A program made the position numbers and the translations under genes. From Kitasatospora viridis (GTDB lineage: Bacteria > Actinomycetota > Actinomycetes > Streptomycetales > Streptomycetaceae), in the NCBI RefSeq assembly GCF_007829815.1, contig NZ_VIWT01000002.1, positions 372,001 through 436,000 on the forward strand: 64,000 nt of DNA, written 5' to 3'. How positions within the stretch are numbered: the first letter of the stretch is position 1; every line of letters begins with the position of its first letter. Positions 48,711 through 58,044 of the stretch are shown here, piece after piece. The notes below the pieces were generated by a model. The model did no database searches. It saw nothing but the letters and a program-made list of their open reading frames with translations, and was not told where the DNA came from.

Positions 48711-48727
48711 TGTCAACAGTGTTGCGC
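48711..48727 (-). promoter_or_regulatory. Promoter/operator of the amine oxidase gene
   Basis: On the minus strand GCGCAACACTGTTGACA is identical to the first 17 bases of the operator at 49525. It contains the left half site plus a consensus -35 TTGACA. The right arm is not conserved here. It is 69 bp upstream of the amine oxidase start. Confidence 0.75.
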
Positions 48728-48794
48728 CGCGTCGATGGAATCGACAGCCGCGGCCCACCGGCTCGGCGCGGCGCCGCACCCCTCGCGGCCGGCG

Positions 48795-49490
48795 TCACGC
48801 TCCTCGAACGGCCCGCGCCCGCTGCTCGATCGCCGTGATCAGCGCCTCCACCCGGGCCTGGAAGATCTGGTCGTGCGTCACCTCGGCCAACTCCTGCCCC
48901 AGGCGCGTGATGTGGGGGAACCCCTCGGCGTCGACCAGCCGGTACTCGCGGGTCCACGAGGACTCGTCGCCGGCCCGCACGTCCGGGTCGAAGAGCAGGT
49001 AGGCGGCTCGCTGGCCGACGTAGGCCAGCAGCGAGTCGCCGACCATCCGGTAGTGGACGGCGGCGTCGACGCCGTCGAGTCCGGCCTCGGTGACCGCGCC
49101 GAGGATGAGTTCGACGACGCGGAACTCGTTGCTGCGCCGGGTGGTCCGGCTGGCCATGGTCGAGCTGACCGCCGGGTACTTGAGCGCGACCGCCAGCGAG
49201 CCGGCGGCCAGCGCCCGCAGGCGGTCCTGCCAGCACAGGCCCTCGGGGATGCTGTCCAGCACCTCGCCCAGGGTGCGGTCCGCGACGGAGAGCAGCAGCT
49301 CGTCCTTGTCGCGGAAGTGCCGGTAGACCGCCGTCGGATCGGCGCCGAGCTCCTCGCCGAGGCGGCGGACCGTGAAGGCGTCGGCACTGCCGCGGGCGGC
49401 GATGCGCAGGCTCGCCTCGATGATCGCCTCGGGGGTCAGTTGGGAGCCGACGCGCTTGGTGCGGGCAGGGGTTGTGGATGGTTTCGACAT
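48795..49490 (-). CDS. TetR-family transcriptional regulator
   Basis: 231 residues from ATG 49490. HTH: FTVRRLGEELGADPTAVYRHF in the N-terminal third, after a basic arm. The TetR_C-like region includes AAVHYRMVGDSLLAYVGQRAAY. It lies between the amine oxidase and the amidohydrolase/ABC operon, both carrying the GCGCAACACTG operator, and is the obvious local repressor of both and of itself. Confidence 0.93.
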   Translation of the reverse strand: MSKPSTTPARTKRVGSQLTPEAIIEASLRIAARGSADAFTVRRLGEELGADPTAVYRHFRDKDELLLSVADRTLGEVLDSIPEGLCWQDRLRALAAGSLAVALKYPAVSSTMASRTTRRSNEFRVVELILGAVTEAGLDGVDAAVHYRMVGDSLLAYVGQRAAYLLFDPDVRAGDESSWTREYRLVDAEGFPHITRLGQELAEVTHDQIFQARVEALITAIEQRARAVRGA

Positions 49491-49524
49491 GGTGCGGCCA
49501 GTCTAGCGAGCTCCGGCGAATATG

Positions 49525-49553
49525 GCGCAACACTGTTGACAGCAGTGTTGCGC
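49525..49553. promoter_or_regulatory. TetR operator/promoter for amidohydrolase-ABC operon
   Basis: Perfect 11-bp arms GCGCAACACTG (49525-49535) and CAGTGTTGCGC (49543-49553) around TTGACAG. TTGACA at 49536-49541 is a consensus -35 for the rightward operon, with a possible -10 (TTCACT) 17 bp downstream at 49559. Repressor bound here would block RNA polymerase. Confidence 0.88.
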
Positions 49554-49618
49554 TGCCGTTCACTCCTCCTCAACACCACGCCGAGCGGGCCCAACCCGCC
49601 GAGCCGGAGGGATCGTTG

Positions 49619-51301
49619 ATGGCACACACCAGGCAGCGCGCCGACACCGTCTTCGTCGGGGGACGGGTTTTCACCGGCACCTCCCCGGCACCGGTCGACA
49701 CCGCGGTCGCGATCGGCGGGGGCCGGATCCTGGCCGTCGCCGACGAGACCGCGGTCCGGCTGCTGGCCGACGACGCCACCGAGGTCGTCGACCTGGCCGG
49801 CGGCCTGCTCGTCGCCGGTTTCCAGGACGCCCACGTGCACCCGGTGGTCGCCGGCGTGCAGATGCTGCGCTGTGACCTGTCCGCGCAGCGCTCGGTGGAC
49901 GGCTACCTCGCGGTGGTGGCCGCCTACGCCGAGGCCAACCCCGAGCGCGAATGGATCTGCGGCGGCGGCTGGTCGATGGACGTCTTCCCCGGCGGCGTTC
50001 CCACCCGGGCGATGCTCGACGAGGTGGTGCCGGACCGGCCGGTGCTGCTCACCAACCGCGACGGCCACGGCGCCTGGGTCAACTCCGCGGCGCTGCGGCG
50101 GGCGGGCGTGGACCGGGACACCCCCGACCCGGCGGACGGCCGGATCGAGCGCGAGCCGGACGGCACCCCGGCGGGGACCCTGCAGGAGGGGGCGATGGAC
50201 CTGGTCGCCGCCCACGTCCCGGTCGCCACCCCCCAGGAGGCGCGGGCCGGCCTGCTCGCCGCCCAGCAGTACCTCTTCTCGCTGGGGGTGACCAGTTGGC
50301 AGGACGCGATGATCGGCGCCTTCCCCGGCAACCCCGACAACCACGACGTCTACCGCGCCGCGGCGGCCGACGGCTCGCTGCTGGCCAGGGTGGTCGGCGC
50401 CCTCTGGTGGGACCGTGAGCGCGGGCTCGACCAACTCCCCGACCTGGAGGAGCGCCGCCGCACCGGGCGGGTGGGCCGGTTCAGCGCCACCACCGTGAAG
50501 ATCATGCAGGACGGCATCGCCGAGAACTTCACCGCGAGCATGCTCGAACCGTACCTCGACCACTGCGGCTGCCCCACCGGGAACACCGGACTCACCTTCG
50601 TGGGGGCGGAGTTGCTGGCCGAGGCGGTCTGCGCGCTGGACCGCGCGGGATTCCAGGTGCACTTCCACTCGCTGGGGGACCGCGCCGTCCGCGAGGCACT
50701 CGACGCCCTGGCCGCCGCCCGGGCGGCCAACGGCGCGACCGACAACCGCCACCACCTCGCCCACCTCCAGCTGATCCACCCCGACGACCTGGCACGCTTC
50801 GCCGAACTGGGCGCCGCCGCCAACATCCAGGCACTCTGGGCCGCCCACGAGCCGCAGATGGACGAGCTGACGATCCCCTTCCTCGGTCCGGAACGCTCCG
50901 CCCTGCAGTACCCGTTCGGGGATCTCCAGCGGGCCGGCGCCCGCCTGGTGGCCGGCAGCGACTGGTCCGTGAGCAGCCCCAACCCGCTCTGGGGCATCCA
51001 CGTCGCCGTCAACCGGGCCGTGCCCTCCGACGCGCCCAACGCGTCCGCGGACCACGAGCCGCGCGAACCGTTCTACCCGGAACAGGCCCTGACGCTGGCC
51101 CAGGCCCTGACCGCGTACACCGCGGGAAGCGCCTGGGCGAACCACCAGGACGACGTCACCGGCACCATCGAGGCGGGCAAGTTCGCGGACCTCGTGGTCC
51201 TGGACCGCGACCCCTTCGCGCACCCGGCCGAGGAGATCGGCCGGACCCGGGTGCTGCGCACCTACCTCGACGGACGACCGGTCTTCACCGCCACCGACTG
51301 A
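49619..51301 (+). CDS. Amidohydrolase family 3 (YtcJ/NfdA-like)
   Basis: 560 residues from ATG 49619 with GGAGGGA 8 bp upstream. N-terminal FVGGRVFTG and the metal site DAHVHPVVAG start the amidohydrolase barrel; later VKIMQDGIAENFTASMLEPY, FHSLGDRAVREALDAL, LAHLQLIHPDDLARF and LVAGSDWSVSSPNPLWGI are typical of YtcJ-like enzymes. The best-characterised relative is N-substituted formamide deformylase (NfdA). It is the first gene of a six-gene operon with a full peptide-type ABC importer. Together with the co-regulated amine oxidase this fits deformylation of an imported formamide; the substrate is inferred. Confidence 0.87.
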   Translation: MAHTRQRADTVFVGGRVFTGTSPAPVDTAVAIGGGRILAVADETAVRLLADDATEVVDLAGGLLVAGFQDAHVHPVVAGVQMLRCDLSAQRSVDGYLAVVAAYAEANPEREWICGGGWSMDVFPGGVPTRAMLDEVVPDRPVLLTNRDGHGAWVNSAALRRAGVDRDTPDPADGRIEREPDGTPAGTLQEGAMDLVAAHVPVATPQEARAGLLAAQQYLFSLGVTSWQDAMIGAFPGNPDNHDVYRAAAADGSLLARVVGALWWDRERGLDQLPDLEERRRTGRVGRFSATTVKIMQDGIAENFTASMLEPYLDHCGCPTGNTGLTFVGAELLAEAVCALDRAGFQVHFHSLGDRAVREALDALAAARAANGATDNRHHLAHLQLIHPDDLARFAELGAAANIQALWAAHEPQMDELTIPFLGPERSALQYPFGDLQRAGARLVAGSDWSVSSPNPLWGIHVAVNRAVPSDAPNASADHEPREPFYPEQALTLAQALTAYTAGSAWANHQDDVTGTIEAGKFADLVVLDRDPFAHPAEEIGRTRVLRTYLDGRPVFTATD

Positions 51302-51396
51302 ACCCGGCCCCGACGGGCCGCACCCGGACCCCGACCGGCCAAGCCGGTTCCCCGCGTCCTTCCCCTCCCAGCCGCACAGCGCCCCCGGAGGCCACC

Positions 51397-53064
51397 ATGT
51401 CCGACGCCCGCCCCGGAAACACCCCCCGCTCCAGAACCACCCCGCGCCGCCTGCTGACCGTCCTCGCCGCCGCCACCGCGCTCGCCACCAGCGCGTGCAG
51501 CGGTGTCGCCCACCCGGGCGCGGCCGGCGCCGCCGCCTACCAGCTGACGCCCACCACGCCCCCTGCCGCCGGCGGGATCGATTCGTTCACCTGGTCGCTG
51601 TTCGCCGAGCCGACCTCGATCGACTACGCCTACTCCTTCGACTTCCCGCCGAACCAGATCCTCGCCAACGTCTGCGAGAGCCTGCTGCGTTGGAACCCCG
51701 ACCTGACCACCTCGCCAGGCCTGGCCGCCTCCTACAGCAACCCGACGCCCACCACGTGGGTCTACCGGATCCGGTCGGGCGTGCACTTCCACGACGGCAC
51801 CGTGCTGACCGCCGACGACGTGGTCGCCTCGCTGCGCCGCAACCTCGATCCCGCGGTGGCCGGCGACTGGGCCTACCCCTTCCGCAACGTGCAGTCGATC
51901 GACAAGACCGGCCCGATGGAGGTCACCGTCACGCTCAAGACGCCGGACTCCACCTTCAACAAGTACCTGGCCGCCAGCCCGGGCACCGTCGAGTCGGCCG
52001 CCACCCTGGCCAAGGACGGCAAGGACTACGGCAACCCCGCCGACGGCGTCAACTGCACCGGCCCGTTCGCGTTCTCCTCCTGGACCCCGGGCCAGTCGCT
52101 GGTGCTCAAGCGCTTCGACGACTACTGGGACCCGGCGCTCAAGGCCAAGTCCGCCCAGGTGAAGTTCGTCTTCCTGTCCGACCCGACCACCCGGGTCAAC
52201 GCGTTCCGCACCGGCGAGGTCGACGGCGGCTGGATGGTCCCGCCGGACGCGTACGGCCAGCTGCGCGACAGCCCGGCCGGCACGCTCTACTTCGGCCAGA
52301 ACACCACGGTCGCCGACGAGGTGGTGAACGACCTCAAGGGCCCGCTGGGCGACGCCCGGGTGCGCCAGGCGCTGCTGATGGCGATCGACCGCAAGGGCAT
52401 CGTCAAGGCCGGCGCCGGCGGGGTCGGGGACGTGGCCGACTCGCTGGTGACGGCCAACAACTGGAACGGCGCGCCCGGTTCGGCGGCCGCCGACGCGCTC
52501 AAGGCACTGCCCGCCTACCCCTACGACCCGGCCAAGGCCAAGGCGCTCGCCCGGCAGGCCGGCGTGAGCGGCCAGAAGGTGGTGATCGCGACCAGTCCGC
52601 TGGACTCCCAGACCGCGATCATCACCCAGGCCGTCGCGCAGGCCGCCACCGACATCGGCCTGAAGCCGCAGATCGACACCATCTCCGCCGACAAGTACAC
52701 CGCGCTGTTCACGGATCCGGCCGCACGCCAGGGCGTCAACCTCTTCCTGACCTTCTGGTACACCTCGATCACCGATCCGCTGGACATGTACGGCTCGCTG
52801 CAGACGGGCGCGTTCAGCAACTACGGCAACTGGTCCGACCCGGCGTTCGACGCGGCCGTCGACCAGGCGGTCGGCGCCTACGACCCGGCCGCGCACGCCG
52901 CCGCCACCGCGCAGGCGCAGCAGATCGCCATGACCCAACTGCCGTGGCTGCCGCTCTACACGGAGCCGGTCAGCGTCTTCCTGGGCAAGCGGATCACCGG
53001 CGTCCAGCCGTCCATCGCCTACCTCTACTACCCGTGGGCCGCCGCGATCGGGGCCAGGGGATGA
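51397..53064 (+). CDS. ABC transporter substrate-binding lipoprotein (SBP_bac_5, DppA/OppA type)
   Basis: 555 residues from ATG 51397. Lipobox ATSACSG with the lipidated Cys34. The cluster C binding domain runs FTWSLFAEPTSIDYAYSFD, SLLRWNPDLTTSPGLAASY, VHFHDGTVLTADDVVASLRR and so on. It captures peptides, nickel complexes or other small amides at the outer membrane face of the cell membrane. Stop overlaps the next start (ATGA). Confidence 0.93.
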   Translation: MSDARPGNTPRSRTTPRRLLTVLAAATALATSACSGVAHPGAAGAAAYQLTPTTPPAAGGIDSFTWSLFAEPTSIDYAYSFDFPPNQILANVCESLLRWNPDLTTSPGLAASYSNPTPTTWVYRIRSGVHFHDGTVLTADDVVASLRRNLDPAVAGDWAYPFRNVQSIDKTGPMEVTVTLKTPDSTFNKYLAASPGTVESAATLAKDGKDYGNPADGVNCTGPFAFSSWTPGQSLVLKRFDDYWDPALKAKSAQVKFVFLSDPTTRVNAFRTGEVDGGWMVPPDAYGQLRDSPAGTLYFGQNTTVADEVVNDLKGPLGDARVRQALLMAIDRKGIVKAGAGGVGDVADSLVTANNWNGAPGSAAADALKALPAYPYDPAKAKALARQAGVSGQKVVIATSPLDSQTAIITQAVAQAATDIGLKPQIDTISADKYTALFTDPAARQGVNLFLTFWYTSITDPLDMYGSLQTGAFSNYGNWSDPAFDAAVDQAVGAYDPAAHAAATAQAQQIAMTQLPWLPLYTEPVSVFLGKRITGVQPSIAYLYYPWAAAIGARG

Positions 53065-54035
53065 CGCCCGCCGCCGCCCTGCGGGGCGCCCGCTGGGCGG
53101 GGCGCAGGCTGCTGGGCACGGCGCTGACCCTGCTGGTCACCTCGTTCCTGGTGTTCTCCTCGCTCTACCTGGCGCCGGGCGACCCGGCGAGCTTCCTGGT
53201 CCGCGGCCGCAGCCCGAGCCCTACGGAACTCGCCGCGATCCGGCACCAGTACGGGTTCGACGAGCCGTTCCCGCTGCGCTACTGGCACTGGCTCGACGGC
53301 GTGCTGCACGGCGACTTCGGCCGCTCCTACCTGTTCCACCAGAGCGTCGCCGAGGTGCTCTGGTCCCGGCTGCCGGCCACTGCGCTGCTGGTCGGCGTGT
53401 CGACGGTGATGATCGCCGTGGTGGGCATCGGCGCCGGCATCGTCGGCGCGCTGCGGCGCGGCACCCGGACCGGGTCCGCGGTGCTGCTGCTGGTGACGGT
53501 CGGCGCCGCGGTGCCGTCCTTCGTGGCGGCGATCCTGCTGCGCTCGGTGTTCGGCGTGCGGCTGGGCTGGTTCCCCACCATCGGCAACGGCACCGGGGTG
53601 CTGGACCGGCTGCACCACGTGGTGCTGCCCGCCATCGCGCTCTCGGTGACCTTCATGGCGCTGGTCACCCGGGTGACCAGCGCGGCGATGCTCGACGAGC
53701 TGCGGCGCGAGCACGTGGAGGTCGCACTCAGCAGGGGCGTGCCCCGCCGCACCGTGATCCGGCGTCATGTGCTGCGCAACGCACTGGGTCCGATCACCAC
53801 CGTCTGCGGGCTGCTGGTCTCGGGCATGCTGGTGAGCACCGCGATCGTGGAGACCGCGTTCGGCATGTCCGGGATCGGATCGCTGCTGGTGCAGTGCGTG
53901 GACGAGCTGGACTTCCAGGTCGTCCAGGCGATCGTGCTGCTGGTGGTCGCCGCCTTCGTCGTCGTCAACACCGCGGTGGACCTGGTGCATCCGCTGATCG
54001 ACCCGCGGGTGAGCGCTGCGGGAGGAGCCCGATGA
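53061..54035 (+). CDS. ABC transporter permease (DppB type)
   Basis: 324 residues from ATG 53061, overlapping the previous gene by 4 bp. Six membrane helices, and the EAA loop variant EVALSRGVPRRTVIRRHVLRN with ALGPITTVCGLLVSGMLVSTAIVE. The N-terminal LLGTALTLLVTSFLVFSSLY and APGDPASFLVRG are typical of DppB/OppB. Confidence 0.94.
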   Translation: MTPAAALRGARWAGRRLLGTALTLLVTSFLVFSSLYLAPGDPASFLVRGRSPSPTELAAIRHQYGFDEPFPLRYWHWLDGVLHGDFGRSYLFHQSVAEVLWSRLPATALLVGVSTVMIAVVGIGAGIVGALRRGTRTGSAVLLLVTVGAAVPSFVAAILLRSVFGVRLGWFPTIGNGTGVLDRLHHVVLPAIALSVTFMALVTRVTSAAMLDELRREHVEVALSRGVPRRTVIRRHVLRNALGPITTVCGLLVSGMLVSTAIVETAFGMSGIGSLLVQCVDELDFQVVQAIVLLVVAAFVVVNTAVDLVHPLIDPRVSAAGGAR

Positions 54036-54916
54036 GCGCCTCGACGCCCCTGCCGGGCAACCCGCCGCGCAGAGCGGCGGGCGGAGCGCTGAGGCGGCTG
54101 CGCCGGCTCGGCGGCAGCCGCCTGCGGTCCGCCTGCCTGCTGGTCCTGGCCCTGTTCGTGCTGGTCGCGCTGTTCGCGCCGTGGCTCGCCCCGCAGGACC
54201 CGACCCGGGGCGACCTGGGCGCCACCCTGGCCGGCCCGGGCGCCGGCCACTGGCTCGGCACCGACACGGGCGGCCACGACACCTTCTCCGCGCTGATCGA
54301 GGGGACCCGGACCAGCCTGGTCGGCCCGTTGACCGTGGTGGTCTCCTCCACCGTCCTCGGCATCGCGGTCGGTCTGTTCACCGCCTGGCGCGGCGGCTGG
54401 GTCGACGCGGTGGTCGGGCGGCTGCTGGACATCCTCTTCGCCTTCCCGGCGCTGCTGCTGGCGATCCTCGCCGTCGCGCTGTTCGGCAAGGGGCTCACCG
54501 CGCCCGTGCTGGCCATGGCGGTCGCCTACCTGCCGTACACCGCACGCCTGGTCCGCGGTCTGACGGCCCAGGAGAAGGTGCGGCCGTACATCGCCGCCTA
54601 CCGGGTGCAGGGCCACTCGGCGGTGTTCGTCGCCGTGCGCCGGCTGCTGCCCACCATCATGCCGACCGTGCTGGCCCAGTCGACGGTCAACTTCGGCTAC
54701 GCCCTGCTCGACCTGGCCGCGCTGTCCTTCCTGGGGCTCGGCGTGCAGCCGCCGGCCCCCGACTGGGGCGCGATGATCAACCAGAGCCAGGCCGCGGTGC
54801 TGCAGGGGCAGCCGCTGTCCGCGGTGGTGCCGGCTGCCGCGGTCGTCCTGGTCGTGGTCGCCTTCAACGTCGTCGGGGAACACCTCGGCGACCGGCTCGC
54901 GGGGAGGGAGTCCTGA
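54032..54916 (+). CDS. ABC transporter permease (DppC type)
   Basis: 294 residues from ATG 54032, overlapping the upstream stop by 4 bp. HWLGTDTGGHDTFSALIEGT and GVQPPAPDWGAMI are DppC/OppC signatures. Forms the channel with the DppB-type partner. Confidence 0.94.
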   Translation: MSASTPLPGNPPRRAAGGALRRLRRLGGSRLRSACLLVLALFVLVALFAPWLAPQDPTRGDLGATLAGPGAGHWLGTDTGGHDTFSALIEGTRTSLVGPLTVVVSSTVLGIAVGLFTAWRGGWVDAVVGRLLDILFAFPALLLAILAVALFGKGLTAPVLAMAVAYLPYTARLVRGLTAQEKVRPYIAAYRVQGHSAVFVAVRRLLPTIMPTVLAQSTVNFGYALLDLAALSFLGLGVQPPAPDWGAMINQSQAAVLQGQPLSAVVPAAAVVLVVVAFNVVGEHLGDRLAGRES

Positions 54917-56001
54917 TGCCGGTGGTCGAGTCCGAGAACGTGCCCGGGAGCCGGCCGTCCGGGGCCGGGGCGCCGCTGGTCGAGTACGACGCGTTGAGCG
55001 TGACCCTGCCCGGGACGGCCCGCCCGATCCTGGACGCCGTCAGCCTTCACCTCACCGCCGGGGAGGCCGTCGCGCTGGTCGGCGAGTCCGGTTCCGGCAA
55101 GTCGGTCACCGCCCGTGCGGCCCTCGGCCTGTTCCCGGCCGGTGCCCTCATCGGCGGCCAGGTCCGGGTCGAGGGCCGCGACGTGGTCGGCGCGGACGCC
55201 GCCACCCTGCGCGGGGTGCGCACCGGCAAGGCGTCGATGGTCTTCCAGGACCCGCGGGCCGGCATCAACCCGGTCCGTCGCATCGGCGACTTCCTGACCG
55301 AGTCGCTGCGGCCGGCCGGCGGCCGCAGCCGGGCGGCGGCCCGGGCCCGCGCCCTGGAACTGCTCGGCGCCGCCGGCCTGCCCGACCCGCCCCGGCACCT
55401 GCGCCAGTACCCGCACCAGCTGTCCGGCGGCATGCTGCAGCGCGTCATGATCGCCGGCGCCCTCACCGCCGACCCCCGCCTGCTGCTCTGCGACGAGCCC
55501 ACCACCGCCCTGGACGTCACCACCCAGGCCGAGATCATGGCCCTCCTGCGCACCCTGCAACGCGACCGGGGCCTCGGGCTGCTCCTGATCACCCATGACC
55601 TCGACCTCGCCGCCGCCTGCTGCGAGCGGATCTACGTGATGTACGCGGGCCGGATCGTGGAGGCCGCCACCGCGACCGAGCTGCTCGCCGCGCCCCGCCA
55701 CCCCTACACCATCGGACTGCTCGGTTCCTCCCCGCGCCTGCACGGCGAGCTCGACCGGCTGACGCCCGTCCCCGGGGTGCCGATGGGCCTGCTGGAGAGC
55801 GCGCCCGGCTGCTCCTTCGCCGCCCGCTGCCGGTTCGCCCGCCCCGGAGTCTGCGACCGGAGCGCACCGCCACTGGCCCCGGTCACCTCCCTCCCGCTCC
55901 CGCCGGCCCCGGTCCTGTCGGCAGCGCCGGCGGGCGGCGGTCCGCCTCCCCGGCTGGTGGCCTGTCACCTCGCCGACGACCTGCACCAGGAGGAGCCTTG
56001 A
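54916..56001 (+). CDS. ABC transporter ATP-binding protein (DppD type)
   Basis: 361 residues from ATG 54916, which shares one base with the previous stop. Walker A GESGSGKSVT, signature LSGGMLQRV, Walker B LLLCDEP and the oligo/dipeptide C-terminal extension with Cys (APGCSFAARCRFARPGVCD). Confidence 0.94.
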   Translation: MPVVESENVPGSRPSGAGAPLVEYDALSVTLPGTARPILDAVSLHLTAGEAVALVGESGSGKSVTARAALGLFPAGALIGGQVRVEGRDVVGADAATLRGVRTGKASMVFQDPRAGINPVRRIGDFLTESLRPAGGRSRAAARARALELLGAAGLPDPPRHLRQYPHQLSGGMLQRVMIAGALTADPRLLLCDEPTTALDVTTQAEIMALLRTLQRDRGLGLLLITHDLDLAAACCERIYVMYAGRIVEAATATELLAAPRHPYTIGLLGSSPRLHGELDRLTPVPGVPMGLLESAPGCSFAARCRFARPGVCDRSAPPLAPVTSLPLPPAPVLSAAPAGGGPPPRLVACHLADDLHQEEP

Positions 56002-56846
56002 GCACCGCAGCGGTCCCGCTCCTACAGGCCCAGGGCCTGCGCAAGACCTACCAGGGCAGCGGCGGCACCCGCACCGTCGCCGTCGACGACCTCTCCTTCA
56101 CGCTGCACGCCGGCGGGGCCCTCGGCATCGTCGGCGAGTCCGGTTCCGGCAAGACCACCACCGCGCGGATGCTGGTCGGCATGGAACAGCCCGACCGGGG
56201 GCGGATCCAGCTCATGGGCACCCCGATCACGGCGCGGACCCGCGGCCGTGCCGCCCGGCTGGCCCGCGCCAAGGCCGTGCAGATCGTCTTCCAGGACCCG
56301 TACCTCTCGCTGGACGCCCGGATCGGCATCGGGGCCATGCTGGCCGACGTGCTGCGCCTGCACGGCTGCTCCGACGCCGCGGTGCGGGCCGAGCGGGTGC
56401 GCGAACTGCTGTCCCAGGTGGGCCTGGGGGAGCGCGAGGCGGCCGCGCTGCCCCGCCGGCTGTCCGGTGGGCAACGTCAACGGGCGGCGATCGCCCGGGC
56501 GTTGGCGGTCGAGCCGGCCGTCCTGGTGCTGGACGAGGCGGTCTCGGCGCTGGACGTCTCGGTGCAGGCACAGGTCCTCAACCTGCTCTGCGACATCCGC
56601 CGGAGCACCGGCATCGGCCTGGTCTTCGTCAGCCACGACCTGGCGGTGATCCGCTACGTCTGCGACGAGGCCCTGGTGATGTACCGGGGCCGGACGGTGG
56701 AGCACCGGCCCGTCCCCGACCTGCTCGCCGCACCCGAACACCCCTACACCCGCCTGCTGCTGTCCTCCGTCCCGCATCCGGGCTGGGATCCCGACCTGAT
56801 CGGCCGCCGGCGCCGCGACCTCCTGCCGGACCGGGCCGCGGGCTGA
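55998..56846 (+). CDS. ABC transporter ATP-binding protein (DppF type)
   Basis: 282 residues from TTG 55998, overlapping the DppD-type gene by 4 bp (TTGA). Walker A GESGSGKTTT, signature LSGGQRQRA, Walker B VLVLDEAVSALD. It ends soon after PYTRLLLSSVPHP and lacks the Cys-rich oligopeptide tail, so it is shorter than usual (~330) but complete as an ATPase. Last gene of the operon. Confidence 0.92.
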   Translation: MSTAAVPLLQAQGLRKTYQGSGGTRTVAVDDLSFTLHAGGALGIVGESGSGKTTTARMLVGMEQPDRGRIQLMGTPITARTRGRAARLARAKAVQIVFQDPYLSLDARIGIGAMLADVLRLHGCSDAAVRAERVRELLSQVGLGEREAAALPRRLSGGQRQRAAIARALAVEPAVLVLDEAVSALDVSVQAQVLNLLCDIRRSTGIGLVFVSHDLAVIRYVCDEALVMYRGRTVEHRPVPDLLAAPEHPYTRLLLSSVPHPGWDPDLIGRRRRDLLPDRAAG

Positions 56847-56982
56847 CCCGGTCGCCCCCGGCGGGGGACCACCACCGCGGCGTCCACGCATATTTGACGC
56901 ACCGACATGTGAACGCCACTGTCTCTCCCTATTCTCGTGCGCGTACATGCCAGAAAGGTTCGCCCCTGCCTCCGGAGGTCCC

Positions 56983-58044
56983 GTGTCCGTCCTGTCCGCC
57001 CTCGCCCGCCCGGTCCGCCGGGCGGGCGTCCTGCTGGCCGCCGTGGCCTGCGTGCTGCCGTTCACCGCCGGGTCGTCCACCGCGGCCGACACCGGTGGGC
57101 TCTCGCTCGCGGCCGGCACCTCGGTCGGCATCCACAACACCTACGACGACACCGCCCAGTTCCCCTACCTCGCCGAGGCGTTGGACACCGGGGCCGAACT
57201 GGTCGAGCTGGACACCTGGGTGGATCCCTTCACCCACGAGTGGAAGGTCAGCCACGCCAACCCGCTCGGCAACGACAACAACTGCGTCGACGCGTCCACG
57301 CCCGCCGACCTCTACCAGGGAGGCGCCAACAAGGACCTGGGCAGCTGCCTGGACGACATCCGGGTCTGGCTCGCGGCCCACCCCGGACACCCGCCGATCA
57401 TGGTCAAGCTGGAGATGAAGGCAGGGTTCGACGCCACGATCGGCCTGGGCCCCACCGAGTTGGACGCGCTCGTCCAGGCGCACCTGGGCGCGGACGTCTA
57501 CCGCCCGGCCGACCTGCTGGGCGGCTACCCGACGCTCGACGCGGCGGCGCGGGCCGGGAACTGGCCGACCCGCTCGGCCCTGGCCGGCAAGGTGGTCCTG
57601 GAGGCGATCCCGGGGACCTTCGAGATGAACAACCCCTTCGACCACCTGTGGACCGACACCGAGTACGCCCAGCACCTGGCCGCGCTCCAGGCGGCAGGCA
57701 CCCTCGGCCAGGCGCAGATCTTCCCCTCGGTGCTCGGCGCGGCCTCCGGTGACCCGCGCACCCGCTACCCCGACGCCTCGCTGCGCCCGTGGTTCGTCGT
57801 CTTCGACGGCGATGCCCACGCCTTCGTCGACGGCGGCATCGACACCTCGTGGTACGACACCAACCACTACCTGCTGGTGATGACCGACGCCCAGAACGTG
57901 GACCCGGCGCTCTCGGACACCGCACCGAGCCAGGCCGACGCCCTCGCCCGGGTGGCCCGCCTCGCAGCCGCGCACGCCTCGTTCGTCTCCTGCGACTGGA
58001 CGGGCCTGCCGGCGGTGCTGTCCGAGCAGCTCACGCGCGGCTAG
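56983..58044 (+). CDS. Secreted Ca2+-dependent phosphoinositide phospholipase C-like protein
   Basis: 353 residues from GTG 56983, chosen for GGAGG 5 bp upstream over ATG 56947. A signal peptide (RRAGVLLAAVACVLPFTAG) precedes a TIM-barrel PLC fold similar to Streptomyces antibioticus SaPLC1. Catalytic His51 is in SVGIHNTYDD, with VELDTWVDP and a second His in WKVSHANPLGNDNN; PIMVKLEMKAGFD follows. It would cleave phosphatidylinositol or other phosphodiesters extracellularly. The IS at 58045 begins directly after its TAG stop. Confidence 0.85.
   Translation: MSVLSALARPVRRAGVLLAAVACVLPFTAGSSTAADTGGLSLAAGTSVGIHNTYDDTAQFPYLAEALDTGAELVELDTWVDPFTHEWKVSHANPLGNDNNCVDASTPADLYQGGANKDLGSCLDDIRVWLAAHPGHPPIMVKLEMKAGFDATIGLGPTELDALVQAHLGADVYRPADLLGGYPTLDAAARAGNWPTRSALAGKVVLEAIPGTFEMNNPFDHLWTDTEYAQHLAALQAAGTLGQAQIFPSVLGAASGDPRTRYPDASLRPWFVVFDGDAHAFVDGGIDTSWYDTNHYLLVMTDAQNVDPALSDTAPSQADALARVARLAAAHASFVSCDWTGLPAVLSEQLTRG
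58040..58044. repeat. GCTAG target-site duplication, left copy
   Basis: GCTAG flanks both ends of the insertion (58040-58044 and 59808-59812). The left copy includes the PI-PLC stop codon. Confidence 0.8.

Noticed and set aside
45588-49002. Long plus-strand frames opposite the amine oxidase
   Set aside because: Low-complexity Gly/Val/Arg translations, and the minus strand holds a clear FAD enzyme with a Tat signal.
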